A stretch of DNA of 64,000 bases from Formosa algae (GTDB lineage Bacteria > Bacteroidota > Bacteroidia > Flavobacteriales > Flavobacteriaceae), in contig NZ_LMAK01000004.1 in NCBI RefSeq assembly GCF_001439665.1, positions 62,001 through 126,000 of the forward strand, read 5' to 3'. The notes beneath the pieces were generated by a model, which worked only from the letters and a program-made list of their open reading frames with translations, searched no databases and was not told the origin of the DNA. Below, piece by piece: positions 43,026 through 51,421 of this stretch; position 1 is the stretch's first letter, and each line of letters opens with the position of its first letter. The translations under genes were made by a program, and so were the position numbers.

Positions 43026-44873
43026 ATGAAAAATTTACTTTTTTTATTCACTATACTATTATTTTTTTCTTGTAATAATGAAAAGAATCAGTATGTAGAA
43101 CACCCTTCTAATACCAAGGAGAAGGCAGAGATAAATAAAGAGTCTGATACGTATATTAATCCATTAGATATTGATTATACCTACATGGTTTATAATTCAA
43201 GTCAGAATAAATCGTACCGTTCAGGTGCAGATCCAGCGGTTATAGAATTCAAAGGTGAGTATTACATGTTCGTTACGCGTTCTTTTGGGTATTGGCATTC
43301 TACCGACTTGGTGAATTGGAATTTTATTAAGCCACAACAATGGTTTTTTGAAGGCAGTAATGCGCCAACAGCTTTTAATTACAAAGATTCGTTGGTCTAT
43401 TTTGCTGGTAATCCTGCTGGTTACGGAAGTATTTTGTACACAGATAATCCAAAAAGTGGAAAATGGGAACCGACAGCATCTATATCTACAGACATTCAAG
43501 ATTCGGAATTATTTATAGATGACGACGGAGAAACCTATTTGTATTGGGGGTCTTCAAATGTGAATCCGCTAAAGGTGAAAATGTTAAATAAAGACGATCG
43601 TTTTTTAGAAACTGGTGTGCGTAAAGAATTGTTTAATCTCGACGAAGAAGCACACGGATGGGAGCGTTTTGGCGAAAACAATTTCCACCCGACTTTAAAG
43701 GAAGGTTATATGGAAGGTGCTTCTATGACCAAACACAACGGAAAATATTATTTACAATATGCAGCACCAGGTACACAATTTAATGTGTATGCCGATGGCG
43801 TTTATATTGGAGATACACCATTAGGGCCTTTTACATACATGAAAAATAATCCGATGAGTTTTAAACCAGGCGGATTTACTAATGGTGCAGGACACGGAAT
43901 AACGGTGAAGCAAACCAATGGGCAATATTGGCACTTTGCAACGATGGCGCTGGCTTCTAATTCGCAATGGGAACGCCGTTTATGTATGTTTCCTACCTAT
44001 TTTGATGCCGATGGATTGATGTATAGTAATACTGCTTATGGAGATTATCCCCGTTTTGGTGCTAGTCATCCTACAAAAGCAGGGCAGCACAATGGTTGGA
44101 TGTTATTGTCGTATAAAGGAGCTGCAACTGTCTCTTCTTCATTAATGCAGGTTAAGAAATTTACGTCTAATGATGATGCCGTAGAAGTAACAGAATTACC
44201 TTTAGAGAAAAATACCGATGGTCAGATAATTTCTAAAGTATTGACAGATGAGGATCCTAAAACATTTTGGGTTGCCGATGCTAATGACGATAAACAATGG
44301 ATCACAATTAACATGTTAAAACCTGGAAATATCAATGCTTTTCAATTGAATTTTCATGACCACGACTCAGGAATCTATACCCGTACCGAAGGGTTGAAAC
44401 ATCAATTTACTATTGAAACGTCTGAAGATGGCGTTAACTGGCAAACCGTTGTAGATAGAAGTAAAAGTGAAAAGGATACGCCAAACGCTTATATTGTATT
44501 AGATGATGCAGTAAAAGCAAAATATGTACGTTATAACAATATAAAAGTGCCTGGGGCAAACTTTGCAATGTCTGAATTTAGAGTCTTTGGATTAGGAGTT
44601 GAAGATAAACCAAAGGGGGTCACAGAATTTAAAGTGAAAAGGGAAGACGATCGTAGAGATGTGTCTTTGTCTTGGAATGCTGTAGCAGGCGCTCAAGGCT
44701 ATAATATCCGTTGGGGAATTGCAGAAGATAAACTCTATCAGTCATGGCAAGTTTACGATACAACTGAACATTTTATGCGTTGTTTAGATCGTGATACGCC
44801 ATATTATTTTACCATAGAAGCATTTAATGAAAATGGAATTTCAGAAAAAAGTGATATGTTTTTTACAGAATAA
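43026..44873 (+). CDS. GH43-like hydrolase with F5/8-type C and FN3 domains, lipoprotein
   Basis: A 615-residue lipoprotein (lipobox LFFSC). The five-bladed propeller domain of GH43 (about 45-360) shows the three acidic catalytic positions: Asp in GADPAV (about 68), Asp in DSELFIDDDGETYLYW (about 158) and Glu in MEGASMTKH (about 230). It is followed by an F5/8 type C (discoidin-like carbohydrate-binding) domain (about 390-520, DEDPKTFWVADANDDKQW) and a fibronectin-III domain (about 528-615). GH43 enzymes remove arabinose, xylose or galactose; the target here is unknown. It sits after a break in the PUL and precedes an MFS sugar porter by 110 bases, probably as one transcript. Confidence 0.87.
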   Translation: MKNLLFLFTILLFFSCNNEKNQYVEHPSNTKEKAEINKESDTYINPLDIDYTYMVYNSSQNKSYRSGADPAVIEFKGEYYMFVTRSFGYWHSTDLVNWNFIKPQQWFFEGSNAPTAFNYKDSLVYFAGNPAGYGSILYTDNPKSGKWEPTASISTDIQDSELFIDDDGETYLYWGSSNVNPLKVKMLNKDDRFLETGVRKELFNLDEEAHGWERFGENNFHPTLKEGYMEGASMTKHNGKYYLQYAAPGTQFNVYADGVYIGDTPLGPFTYMKNNPMSFKPGGFTNGAGHGITVKQTNGQYWHFATMALASNSQWERRLCMFPTYFDADGLMYSNTAYGDYPRFGASHPTKAGQHNGWMLLSYKGAATVSSSLMQVKKFTSNDDAVEVTELPLEKNTDGQIISKVLTDEDPKTFWVADANDDKQWITINMLKPGNINAFQLNFHDHDSGIYTRTEGLKHQFTIETSEDGVNWQTVVDRSKSEKDTPNAYIVLDDAVKAKYVRYNNIKVPGANFAMSEFRVFGLGVEDKPKGVTEFKVKREDDRRDVSLSWNAVAGAQGYNIRWGIAEDKLYQSWQVYDTTEHFMRCLDRDTPYYFTIEAFNENGISEKSDMFFTE

Positions 44874-44983
44874 ATAGAATTAAATCTTGTGATTTTAAAG
44901 CTCTAAAACATCATAAACCATCACGGTTTTAGACGCCTTTTTTAATCATTATTTACACAGACAAATAAACTAAAACTAAAAAA

Positions 44984-46363
44984 ATGAAAAAAAGTCTTTT
45001 CTTATTATTAATCGCAGCAGTGTCCGCTTTGGGCGGATTATTGTTTGGTTATGATACTGGAGTTATTAATGGCGCACAATTTTATCTTACAGAGTATTTT
45101 CAATTAAGCGATGCCTTAAAAGGATGGGTTGTAGGAAGTGCACTCTTAGGATGTTTTGTAGGTGCCATTATTGCGGGGCCTTTAAGTATTAAGATTGGTA
45201 GGAAAAAATCTTTAATTATATCGGCTGTGTTTTTTACGCTTTCAGCCTATGGATCTGGTTTACCGGAACTATTCCCTCAAACGGTAAGTATGTTGGTTGT
45301 TTTTAGAATTATTGGAGGCTTAGGTATTGGAGTGGCATCAATGAATGCACCCATGTATATCGCAGAAATTGCTCCTTCAAATATTCGTGGCCGTATGGTT
45401 ACCTATTATCAATTGGCTATTGTTATTGGCTTTTTTGTGGTGTTTTTAGCCACGTACTTTATTGGAAGTGATTTAAGTGTAGCCCAGAATATAGAATTCG
45501 GATGGCGACGTATGTTTTGGTCGGAGTTAATTCCAAGTATCTTGTTTTTGATCCTCTTGTTTATAGTGCCCAAAAGTCCGAGATGGTTGGCTTTAAAAGG
45601 CAAGGATCAAGATGCCTTAGCAGTTTTGCAGAAAATTAATGGAGATGAACTCGCTTCAGAAGAAATGGCTCATATTAAAGCATCCTTAAATGAGACTAAT
45701 AATGGTGTTGAGGTGCGTTATTTCTCTAAAGTCATTTTAGGGATTATTGCTATAGGTACAGTGCTTTCAGCTTTACAGCAGTTTACAGGAATTAACGCTG
45801 TGCTGTATTATGGTGCAGATATTTTTGAGAAGGCACTTGGTTTTGGAAAAGAAGATGTGCTTTTACAGCAAATATTATTAGCATTTGTGAATTTAGTTTT
45901 CACTTTTGTAGCCATGTTTACAGTCGATAAATTTGGAAGAAAACCATTACTTTACATAGGTTCGGTTGGGATGATTATTGGTTTTCTCCTCTTAGGAATC
46001 ACGTTGCAACAACAAAATGTGGGTGTGTTATCATTAATAGGGGTATTAATTTTTATCGCTTCTTTTGCCTTGTCTATGGGGCCTGTGGTGTGGGTTTTAT
46101 TAGCAGAAATGTTTCCGAATAAAATAAGAAGTGTGGCGATGTCTGTAGCTGTAGCGACCCAATGGGCTGCTAATTATGTTGTATCACAGTCGTTTCCAAT
46201 TGTTATGGGAAGTGAAACGAATAATAATGCGACCTGGAATGGTTCCTTGCCTTACTACATATTTATAGCCTTTATTCTAATAATAGTATTTATAACTTAT
46301 AAGTTTATCCCTGAAACCAAAGGAAAATCTCTTGAAGAGATTGAAGGTTTCTGGAAAGCATAA
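44984..46363 (+). CDS. MFS sugar porter (SP family, XylE/GlcP-like)
   Basis: A 459-residue inner-membrane protein with 12 predicted helices. Sugar-porter signatures: GGLLFGYDTGVINGA in helix 1, GRKKS in the loop after helix 2, the PKSPRWLALKG motif (PESPRWL in most members) before the central loop, QQFTGINAVLYYG in helix 7, and PETKGKSLEEIE at the end. It takes up a monosaccharide with protons or sodium. As the last gene of PUL 2 it probably brings the sugar released by GH43 or GH3 into the cytoplasm. It ends at a strong terminator shared with tmRNA. Confidence 0.93.
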   Translation: MKKSLFLLLIAAVSALGGLLFGYDTGVINGAQFYLTEYFQLSDALKGWVVGSALLGCFVGAIIAGPLSIKIGRKKSLIISAVFFTLSAYGSGLPELFPQTVSMLVVFRIIGGLGIGVASMNAPMYIAEIAPSNIRGRMVTYYQLAIVIGFFVVFLATYFIGSDLSVAQNIEFGWRRMFWSELIPSILFLILLFIVPKSPRWLALKGKDQDALAVLQKINGDELASEEMAHIKASLNETNNGVEVRYFSKVILGIIAIGTVLSALQQFTGINAVLYYGADIFEKALGFGKEDVLLQQILLAFVNLVFTFVAMFTVDKFGRKPLLYIGSVGMIIGFLLLGITLQQQNVGVLSLIGVLIFIASFALSMGPVVWVLLAEMFPNKIRSVAMSVAVATQWAANYVVSQSFPIVMGSETNNNATWNGSLPYYIFIAFILIIVFITYKFIPETKGKSLEEIEGFWKA

Positions 46364-46410
46364 TGTATAAAACTTCAGGCGTATCTGGTCTATGAGGATT
46401 AAAACAAAAA

Positions 46411-46443
46411 AGCTCTAAAAACTAATGATTAGTTTTTAGAGCT
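46411..46443. terminator. Bidirectional terminator between MFS gene and tmRNA
   Basis: Perfect 15-bp stem AGCTCTAAAAACTAA (46411-46425) with its complement (46429-46443), loop TGA, flanked by an A-run on the left and seven T on the right. It can end both the plus-strand sugar porter and the minus-strand tmRNA transcript. Confidence 0.93.
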
Positions 46444-46450
46444 TTTTTTG

Positions 46451-46843
46451 TGGAGTCGGAGAGAATCGAACTCTCGTCCAAACAAGTTACCAAAGGGCTT
46501 TCTACACGTTTATTCTTTTCTTGGGTTTTCGTTTATAAGCTGGTTAAAGACAACCCACTTATAACTTATCTTTTTTAGTTTCAAAAACAAGTCAAAGCGC
46601 CTCGTTTTCTATATTGACATTTACGATGCCTCAAAATGGAACGCCGTCAATCAAGGCTTTCCGGAGACATAAAGCTTGCACACCTTGTGTGCCTAGGCCA
46701 ATCCTACTGTGATTCGGATTAAGCAGCTAAAGCGTAGTTATTCTCGCCGTTTAAAAGTGTGATCTAGCCTTTTACGTGTTTCAAAATCATTACACGACGT
46801 GCTTACCGTTCAATAAATCTCGCTGTCAAAACCAGTCGACCCC
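46451..46843 (-). ncRNA. ssrA: Transfer-messenger RNA (tmRNA)
   Basis: On the minus strand the RNA begins GGGGTCGACTGGTTTTGACA and ends with a T-arm (GTTCGATTC) and CGACTCC, giving a 7-bp acceptor stem GGGGUCG/CGACUCC with one G-U. The discriminator A is at 46451 and CCA is not encoded. The tag frame starts at the GGC resume codon (46748-46746) and ends at TAA (46721-46719), encoding GENNYALAA, so the full tag is AGENNYALAA including the alanine from the tRNA part, a normal proteolysis tag. Length (393) fits. It rescues ribosomes on broken mRNAs with SmpB. The tag resume region lies just past GACAGCG...ACGGCGAG sequence. A flavobacterial-type promoter lies upstream at 46987-47019. Confidence 0.97.
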
Positions 46844-46861
46844 ATTGTAGTAAGTATTTTG

Positions 46862-46945
46862 GCGTTCCCTTCCGGGTCAGGTCTTCCGCTATATCTTTTT
46901 AATTTTTATTGAAATTAAAAAGGATGCCGCTTCAACCCTTAACGC
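46862..46945. ncRNA. Structured element upstream of tmRNA, function unknown
   Basis: Between the likely tmRNA promoter and its 5' end lies an 84-base element. Outer arms GCGTT (46862-46866) and AACGC (46941-46945) are complementary; inside are a CCC-N4-GGG mini-hairpin (46867-46876) and an 11-bp hairpin (46895-46905 with 46912-46922, loop TTATTG). On the minus strand the mini-hairpin has a GGAA loop. It resembles a conserved intergenic element I recall from other Flavobacteriaceae genomes (GCGTT...GGGTC...GCTATATC, hairpin, GGATGCCGCTTCAA...AACGC); this is memory, not a search. It is not SRP RNA: the AGCAG of helix 8 is missing. Confidence 0.5.
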
Positions 46946-46986
46946 TACTAATTTCATCTTGATAGTATAAGAAAAAATTAGGAATG

Positions 46987-47019
46987 CAAAGCTATTAAAA
47001 AATTTGTTTAAACTCGCAA
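46987..47019 (-). promoter_or_regulatory. ssrA: Likely tmRNA promoter (TTG-N22-TAnnTTTG)
   Basis: On the minus strand bases 46994-46987 read TAGCTTTG, a perfect match to the Bacteroidota -7 element, and TTG at 47019-47017 lies 22 bases upstream, within the known spacing range. Transcription would start near 46980, so the structured element at 46862-46945 would be in the pre-tmRNA leader and must be removed by 5' processing. Confidence 0.55.
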
Positions 47020-47086
47020 TTCCGTGTAATTTAGTGCAAAAGTTATGCCAATACAGTTTGGTGTCAGTACGTAAAAAATCGCTACT

Positions 47087-48292
47087 ATGAAATTTGCTAT
47101 TATTAAAGAACGTAAATCTCCGTTAGACAGACGTGTAGTGTTTTCTCCAAAGACATTGTTACAAGTAAAACAGCAATTTCCTGTTGCTAAATTTGCAGTC
47201 GAGAAATCTAAAATTAGGGTGTTTCCTGACGAAGTTTACAAATTAACAGGGTTTGCAGTCATGAAACATGTCTCAGATTCTGATGTTTTTATTGGTGTAA
47301 ACGAAGTCTCTGTAGAGTCTTTAATTCCGAATAAATCGTACTTTTTCTTTTCACATACCTTGAAAAAACAACCTTATAATAGAGCATTATTACGAGCTCT
47401 ATTAGATAAAAATATTACGTTTTACGATCACGAAGCAATTACCGATGCTAAAAATAATCGTTTAATAGGTTTTGGACGTTATGCAGGGATTGTTGGAACT
47501 TACAACGGATTTAGAGCTTGGGGTTTAAAATTTGCAACGTACACCTTGCCTCAGGCAAACAGTTTAACAGATTTGAAGGCTTTACAATTTCATCTTAAAA
47601 AAATAGACGTTCCAAATATAAAAATTCTTTTAACAGGTCGAGGGAAAGTCGCTTTAGGTGCTATGGAAACTCTAGATCTGCTTAAAATTCCTAAAGTAAG
47701 TATAGCAGATTATCTTACTAAAACATTTACAACTCCGGTATATTGTAATATCGATGCTTTAGATTATAATGCTCGCAAGGATGGTAAACTAAAATCTATA
47801 AGAGATTTTTTTAAAAATCCGAAGCATTATCAATCTACATTTATGCGCTTTGTTTCGCAGACAGATATGTTAATTAATGGGCATTTTTACGGGAATGATG
47901 CGCCTGTTTTATTCTCAAAAGCAGATGCTAAAAGTCCAGATTTTAATATTAAAGTGATTGCAGATATTAGTTGTGATATTAATGGTGCTTTGGCTTCAAC
48001 AATCCGTACCTCTTCAATAGAGCATCCTCTGTATGGTTATAACCCTCAGACAGAATTAGAAACCGATTTTAAAGATTCAGAAGCTATTGCCGTAATGGCT
48101 GTAAATAATTTATCTAGTGAATTATCTTCAGACGCTAGTGTGTGGTTCGGACAAATGTTTTTAAAACATGTTATTCCAGCATTCTTTAACGATGATGCCG
48201 ATGGTATTTTAGAACGTGCCCGTATGACAGCAGATGGAAAATTAACGCCTCGCTTTGCGTATTTACAGGATTTTGTAGATGGTAAGGAATAA
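47087..48292 (+). CDS. Saccharopine/alanine dehydrogenase-like NAD(P)-binding protein
   Basis: A 401-residue cytoplasmic protein. The start MKFAIIKERKSPLDRRVVFS is the N-terminal domain of the alanine dehydrogenase/PNT and LYS1 saccharopine dehydrogenase (lysine-forming) family, and ILLTGRGKVALGAMETLDLL (about 185) is the Rossmann glycine-rich loop, here GRGKVALGA. The later VIADISCDINGALASTIR (about 290) is like the LYS1 family's conserved ISCD segment. The natural reaction is uncertain; saccharopine dehydrogenase-like activity or an amino-acid dehydrogenase are both possible. It is divergent from tmRNA and ends at a terminator. There is no lysine pathway gene nearby to support either name. 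Confidence 0.75.
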   Translation: MKFAIIKERKSPLDRRVVFSPKTLLQVKQQFPVAKFAVEKSKIRVFPDEVYKLTGFAVMKHVSDSDVFIGVNEVSVESLIPNKSYFFFSHTLKKQPYNRALLRALLDKNITFYDHEAITDAKNNRLIGFGRYAGIVGTYNGFRAWGLKFATYTLPQANSLTDLKALQFHLKKIDVPNIKILLTGRGKVALGAMETLDLLKIPKVSIADYLTKTFTTPVYCNIDALDYNARKDGKLKSIRDFFKNPKHYQSTFMRFVSQTDMLINGHFYGNDAPVLFSKADAKSPDFNIKVIADISCDINGALASTIRTSSIEHPLYGYNPQTELETDFKDSEAIAVMAVNNLSSELSSDASVWFGQMFLKHVIPAFFNDDADGILERARMTADGKLTPRFAYLQDFVDGKE

Positions 48293-48356
48293 GGCCATAA
48301 GTTTTTTGAATGACTTTTAATTATGTAGTTAAAATCATAATTCCTTATAAAAAGAT

Positions 48357-48397
48357 AAAAAGCGAACGGTTATAGTGTTATAAACCGTTCGCTTTTT
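48357..48397. terminator. Bidirectional terminator
   Basis: Inverted repeat with the core GCGAACGGTTATA (left, from 48362) and TATAAACCGTTCGC (right, to 48392), one bulged base, loop GTGT, with A-run and T-run flanks. It lies between the convergent dehydrogenase-like gene and the PepSY gene. Confidence 0.88.
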
Positions 48398-48428
48398 TAT
48401 TTCAAAGTATGTTCTTTTGAGTTATGTA

Positions 48429-49976
48429 TTAAATCGTCGATTTAGGTTTCAGTTTAAAAAACGCATACAATGTTATTGCTGATAATACAATCCAAAACAC
48501 ATCGATAAAAAAGATTTGAAATTGATTGTTTTTAAAGCTTGACCACACCCAATTATTAGTCATAATTCCATTAGTAATCGGAACTAAAAATCCGAATATA
48601 GATCCTAAAAGTAAGGTGTTCTTATTTGTGAAGTAGTCGTCTTTTTTAATACTATACAAGAGTGTTAAAAGCAACCATCCTATAAAATAGAAACTGTAAA
48701 TAAAGGCTTTACTTGCATGATCGTTTAGTTTTACGGCAATAAAAGCTAGTGCTGTAATAGGATACATGCTTAAACATATGGCTAGATAAATAGTGACTAA
48801 CCATGAGTTAAATTGTCTTTTCTTTTCAGAAATGGTTTTCTTATTTCTGGCCACGCCCCAAATCATGACTCCAGATAGAATAACAAAGCATGAAATAATT
48901 CCCAATACAAAACTGACTAGTTTTAAAGCCATGCCTCCATAATCGCCATAATGTAATCTGAACATTATATTTTTAACACCATCTAGATATGTGGCACTTT
49001 GGTTCGGATCTTTTTTATGAATAAGCGTGTCTGTCTTAACTTTATAAATGGCTTCACCAACGGCGGTATATCTGTCTTTGTATTTTAAATGGCCTTCTAT
49101 CATGACATGCATATTGGAATCGCCATAATTAAAAACATGTATTTGTGTCGCATCAAAGTTAGGCCATAGGGCTTGTGTTTTATCTACGTAATAATTCAGA
49201 CTAAAATCGGTATCTAATGGTGAATGTGAGTATTCAAATTCGGGATGAGCATAACCCAAATCCTCATAAAATTTACCAGAATCGCCATTAAAAATAAATA
49301 AAACTGTGGGTGCTATTATAATGGCTTTTATCATGAAAAATGCACCTGTAACAGCATATACAAATTGAAAAGGGAGTCCGATAACTCCTAAAGCTGTATG
49401 CGCATCGGTCCATAATGTTTTCAGCTTTGCATACGGTCTAAATGTGTAAAAATTCGACACAATTTTACTCCAGTGAACAATAACTCCAGTAATGATGGCG
49501 AATAGAAAAAAGAAAGCCACAAAGCCAGCTAGTGTATAGCCAATAGGTTGCATTTGTGCAAAAAAGTGAAGACGATAAAGAAATTCGCCTAAGGTGTAAT
49601 CTCCAAAATACGTATTCTCTGCATAATTTTTAGTATTTAAAGTGGAATACGGATTTGCTTCAATATTAGGATTTATTATAGTATCTTTTGGAGCAGAAAA
49701 TGCAACACCTATACGTTGTTCTATAAAATGTTTAGAGAGTTCTATGTCTCTACTTTTTAAATTATAGGTTGCATTTAGTGAATCTAAAGCAACATCAAAA
49801 TCGATATCGAATGCTTCCGTGTTTTTTACGGTTTGATTGCGTTCCCAGTTTACAATTTCATCTCTAAAAAAGGAAAACGATCCCGCAAAAAATATCACAT
49901 AAAGGAGTACGCTAATAACGATACCACTTATAGTATGCGTATGAAATAGAATGTTATAAATTCTTTTATCGCTCAT
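48429..49976 (-). CDS. PepSY-associated TM helix protein (PiuB-type iron uptake)
   Basis: A 515-residue inner-membrane protein with an N-terminal helix (about 12-32), a periplasmic PepSY-like region (about 45-140), two central helices (about 145-170, 190-215), a second PepSY-like periplasmic domain (about 225-330) and more helices to residue 508. HTISGIVISVLLYVIFFAGS and WTDAHTALGVIGLPFQF match the PepSY_TM family, which is linked to ferric-siderophore reduction or uptake across the inner membrane. It is the last gene of an operon with a TonB-dependent siderophore receptor, DUF4198 protein and two small membrane proteins; the previous gene ends 3 bases upstream. Conserved histidines in the helices (HTHTISG, DAHTALG) may bind heme or metal. 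Confidence 0.85.
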   Translation of the reverse strand: MSDKRIYNILFHTHTISGIVISVLLYVIFFAGSFSFFRDEIVNWERNQTVKNTEAFDIDFDVALDSLNATYNLKSRDIELSKHFIEQRIGVAFSAPKDTIINPNIEANPYSTLNTKNYAENTYFGDYTLGEFLYRLHFFAQMQPIGYTLAGFVAFFFLFAIITGVIVHWSKIVSNFYTFRPYAKLKTLWTDAHTALGVIGLPFQFVYAVTGAFFMIKAIIIAPTVLFIFNGDSGKFYEDLGYAHPEFEYSHSPLDTDFSLNYYVDKTQALWPNFDATQIHVFNYGDSNMHVMIEGHLKYKDRYTAVGEAIYKVKTDTLIHKKDPNQSATYLDGVKNIMFRLHYGDYGGMALKLVSFVLGIISCFVILSGVMIWGVARNKKTISEKKRQFNSWLVTIYLAICLSMYPITALAFIAVKLNDHASKAFIYSFYFIGWLLLTLLYSIKKDDYFTNKNTLLLGSIFGFLVPITNGIMTNNWVWSSFKNNQFQIFFIDVFWIVLSAITLYAFFKLKPKSTI

Positions 49977-49979
49977 AAC

Positions 49980-50279
49980 TTAAACTAACGGATTATAAAG
50001 AGTTCCTAAATACATAATGGTAGAAAAAACGGCTGTAAGTAATATAAATACACCCCAAATTTTCCATCCGTTTTTAGCAATAAAAGCGACAACCATAAGT
50101 GTGGCCCATAAGATAAATCCAGTAAATGCTGAGGTAATAATTACTGTGGTAGAATCTGTCCAAGTGGTGAGTGCCATATGTAACGACATACTTACTAAAT
50201 AACCGCCAATTAAACCCGCTGTTATTTTAGCAAAGCGTTGCCACGGAGATGCTGTTAGGTGTTTTTTATTTGCAGGCAT
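49980..50279 (-). CDS. Small membrane protein of the iron uptake operon (DUF3649-like)
   Basis: I choose the ATG at 50279 (99 residues, MPANKKHLTASPWQRFAKI), because a longer frame would start inside the preceding gene. Three hydrophobic segments (about 18-40, 46-66, 72-92) are visible. The WQRFAKITAGLIGGYLVS start resembles DUF3649 proteins, which in proteobacteria lie next to PepSY_TM and DUF3325 genes in siderophore operons. Function is unknown; placing it in iron uptake follows from the operon. It ends 3 bases before the PepSY gene. Confidence 0.7.
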   Translation of the reverse strand: MPANKKHLTASPWQRFAKITAGLIGGYLVSMSLHMALTTWTDSTTVIITSAFTGFILWATLMVVAFIAKNGWKIWGVFILLTAVFSTIMYLGTLYNPLV

Positions 50280-50290
50280 ATAATAAGGGA

Positions 50291-50629
50291 TTAAGGAATG
50301 TGAACTAAATATTCGAATGCAAAACAAAGTGCGATACCAATAAAAAGTAATTTAAAGTTGAATAATTTTAAAGGTGACAAAAGTACAATTAGACTTGCAA
50401 ACGTCATGAGATAAATAAAAAATAAAAAGATTCCAGCACCTAAACCAAACTCAAATACGGTTAAAACACTTGATACACTAAGTAATGCTATGCCTAATAT
50501 TTTAGATATAGATTTATGTTGAAGCATGTAGTTCTCGAAACCAAATAGTTTTGGAACATCTATTTTTTCTGATGTTAAATACAGCAAATAGAAGCCTATA
50601 ATAACTAATAAAATAGCAAATGAAATCAT
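50291..50629 (-). CDS. Small membrane protein of the iron uptake operon
   Basis: A 112-residue hydrophobic protein with about four membrane segments and the start MISFAILLVIIGFYLLYLTS. It fits in size and position the DUF3325 role (three-gene set with DUF3649 and PepSY_TM), but sequence similarity is weak by eye. It follows DUF4198 after 61 bases that contain a terminator-like hairpin, and precedes the next small gene by 11 bases. Confidence 0.7.
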   Translation of the reverse strand: MISFAILLVIIGFYLLYLTSEKIDVPKLFGFENYMLQHKSISKILGIALLSVSSVLTVFEFGLGAGIFLFFIYLMTFASLIVLLSPLKLFNFKLLFIGIALCFAFEYLVHIP

Positions 50630-50648
50630 ATCTTTTTATAAATAGAAA

Positions 50649-50675
50649 AACTCTGAAAGCATAACTTACAGAGTT
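50649..50675 (-). terminator. Attenuator-like hairpin within the iron operon
   Basis: On the minus strand AACTCTG (50675-50669) pairs with CAGAGTT (50655-50649), loop 13 bases, followed by TTTT. It lies between the DUF4198 gene and the small membrane protein genes and probably reduces expression of the inner-membrane half of the operon. Confidence 0.6.
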
Positions 50676-50690
50676 GTTTTTGAATGTGTT

Positions 50691-51407
50691 TTATTGAATA
50701 CAGTAGGTTGCGCAATGCCAAATAAATTCGTAATCTTTACCCTTAAATTTGCCAGGAACTTCTTCCTTTTTAGTGGCTTCTAGAATGTATTTGGTTTTCC
50801 ACGGACGTTTAAAAGTAATATATCCATCTTTATTTGTGGTTACTTTTTTAGTCCAATTATCTGCGATAAACAATTCGGCTTCTGTTTCTGCCAAAGGTTG
50901 TCCTTTAAATAACACTTGCAGTTTTACCTCTTCAGAATTATTTGCAACTTCAATAACAGAAATTCCTGTGTCATTTAGGTTATTCGTGTCGGCTACTTTA
51001 GATCCGACTTGGATAACAGCAGAAGCATTGTAATGTGTTTTAAAAATACCGAAATCATATTCAGAATAATCAATCACTTCAATATTATCGTTATCTAAAA
51101 CTATAGTATAAGTACCATTGCTTTTTGGCGTGAATGATGCCACATAACGATCGGTTTTAGCCGTGACGTCTAATTTTGTTTTATTTCCTTTAGCATCAAC
51201 CGCCCAAAGGGTAAAGGCTTTTACTGCTGGAAAATATTCGCCCTCTACTTGTTCTAAAACGCCATTGGTGTACTCGCCATAAAAAACATGTACCTCTTGT
51301 GCTTTTCCTGCTTTTCCTTCAGCATTAGTTTCAATCCATAAGTAATGTGCAAAAGTAGGCGTAACTGCTGTTAATACAAATGCAAGCGTTAATAATAAAT
51401 GTTTCAT
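50691..51407 (-). CDS. DUF4198 periplasmic protein with N-terminal His after the signal peptide
   Basis: A 238-residue secreted protein. The Sec signal (MKHLLLTLAFVLTAVTPTFA) would leave HYLWIETN as the mature start, so a His is the new N-terminal residue, as in copper-binding and His-brace proteins. Two beta-sandwich domains (about 22-125 and 140-225) form the DUF4198 body, which is related to nickel/cobalt transporter accessory proteins. A second possible metal motif, HCATYC, lies at the C-terminus. It is directly downstream of the siderophore receptor (14 bases) and co-transcribed. A role in metal delivery is inferred. Confidence 0.8.
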   Translation of the reverse strand: MKHLLLTLAFVLTAVTPTFAHYLWIETNAEGKAGKAQEVHVFYGEYTNGVLEQVEGEYFPAVKAFTLWAVDAKGNKTKLDVTAKTDRYVASFTPKSNGTYTIVLDNDNIEVIDYSEYDFGIFKTHYNASAVIQVGSKVADTNNLNDTGISVIEVANNSEEVKLQVLFKGQPLAETEAELFIADNWTKKVTTNKDGYITFKRPWKTKYILEATKKEEVPGKFKGKDYEFIWHCATYCIQ

Positions 51408-51421
51408 AGTGAATGGTGTTT

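Noticed and set aside
46451-46843. Genomic-island attachment site at the tmRNA 3' end
   Set aside because: No integrase gene and no second copy of the tmRNA 3' end were seen in the window.
46862-46945. Small SRP (4.5S) RNA, because CCCGGAAGGG with a GGAA loop looks like helix 8
   Set aside because: The AGCAG of the conserved internal loop is absent (AACGC instead) and the surrounding sequence does not form the long SRP hairpin.
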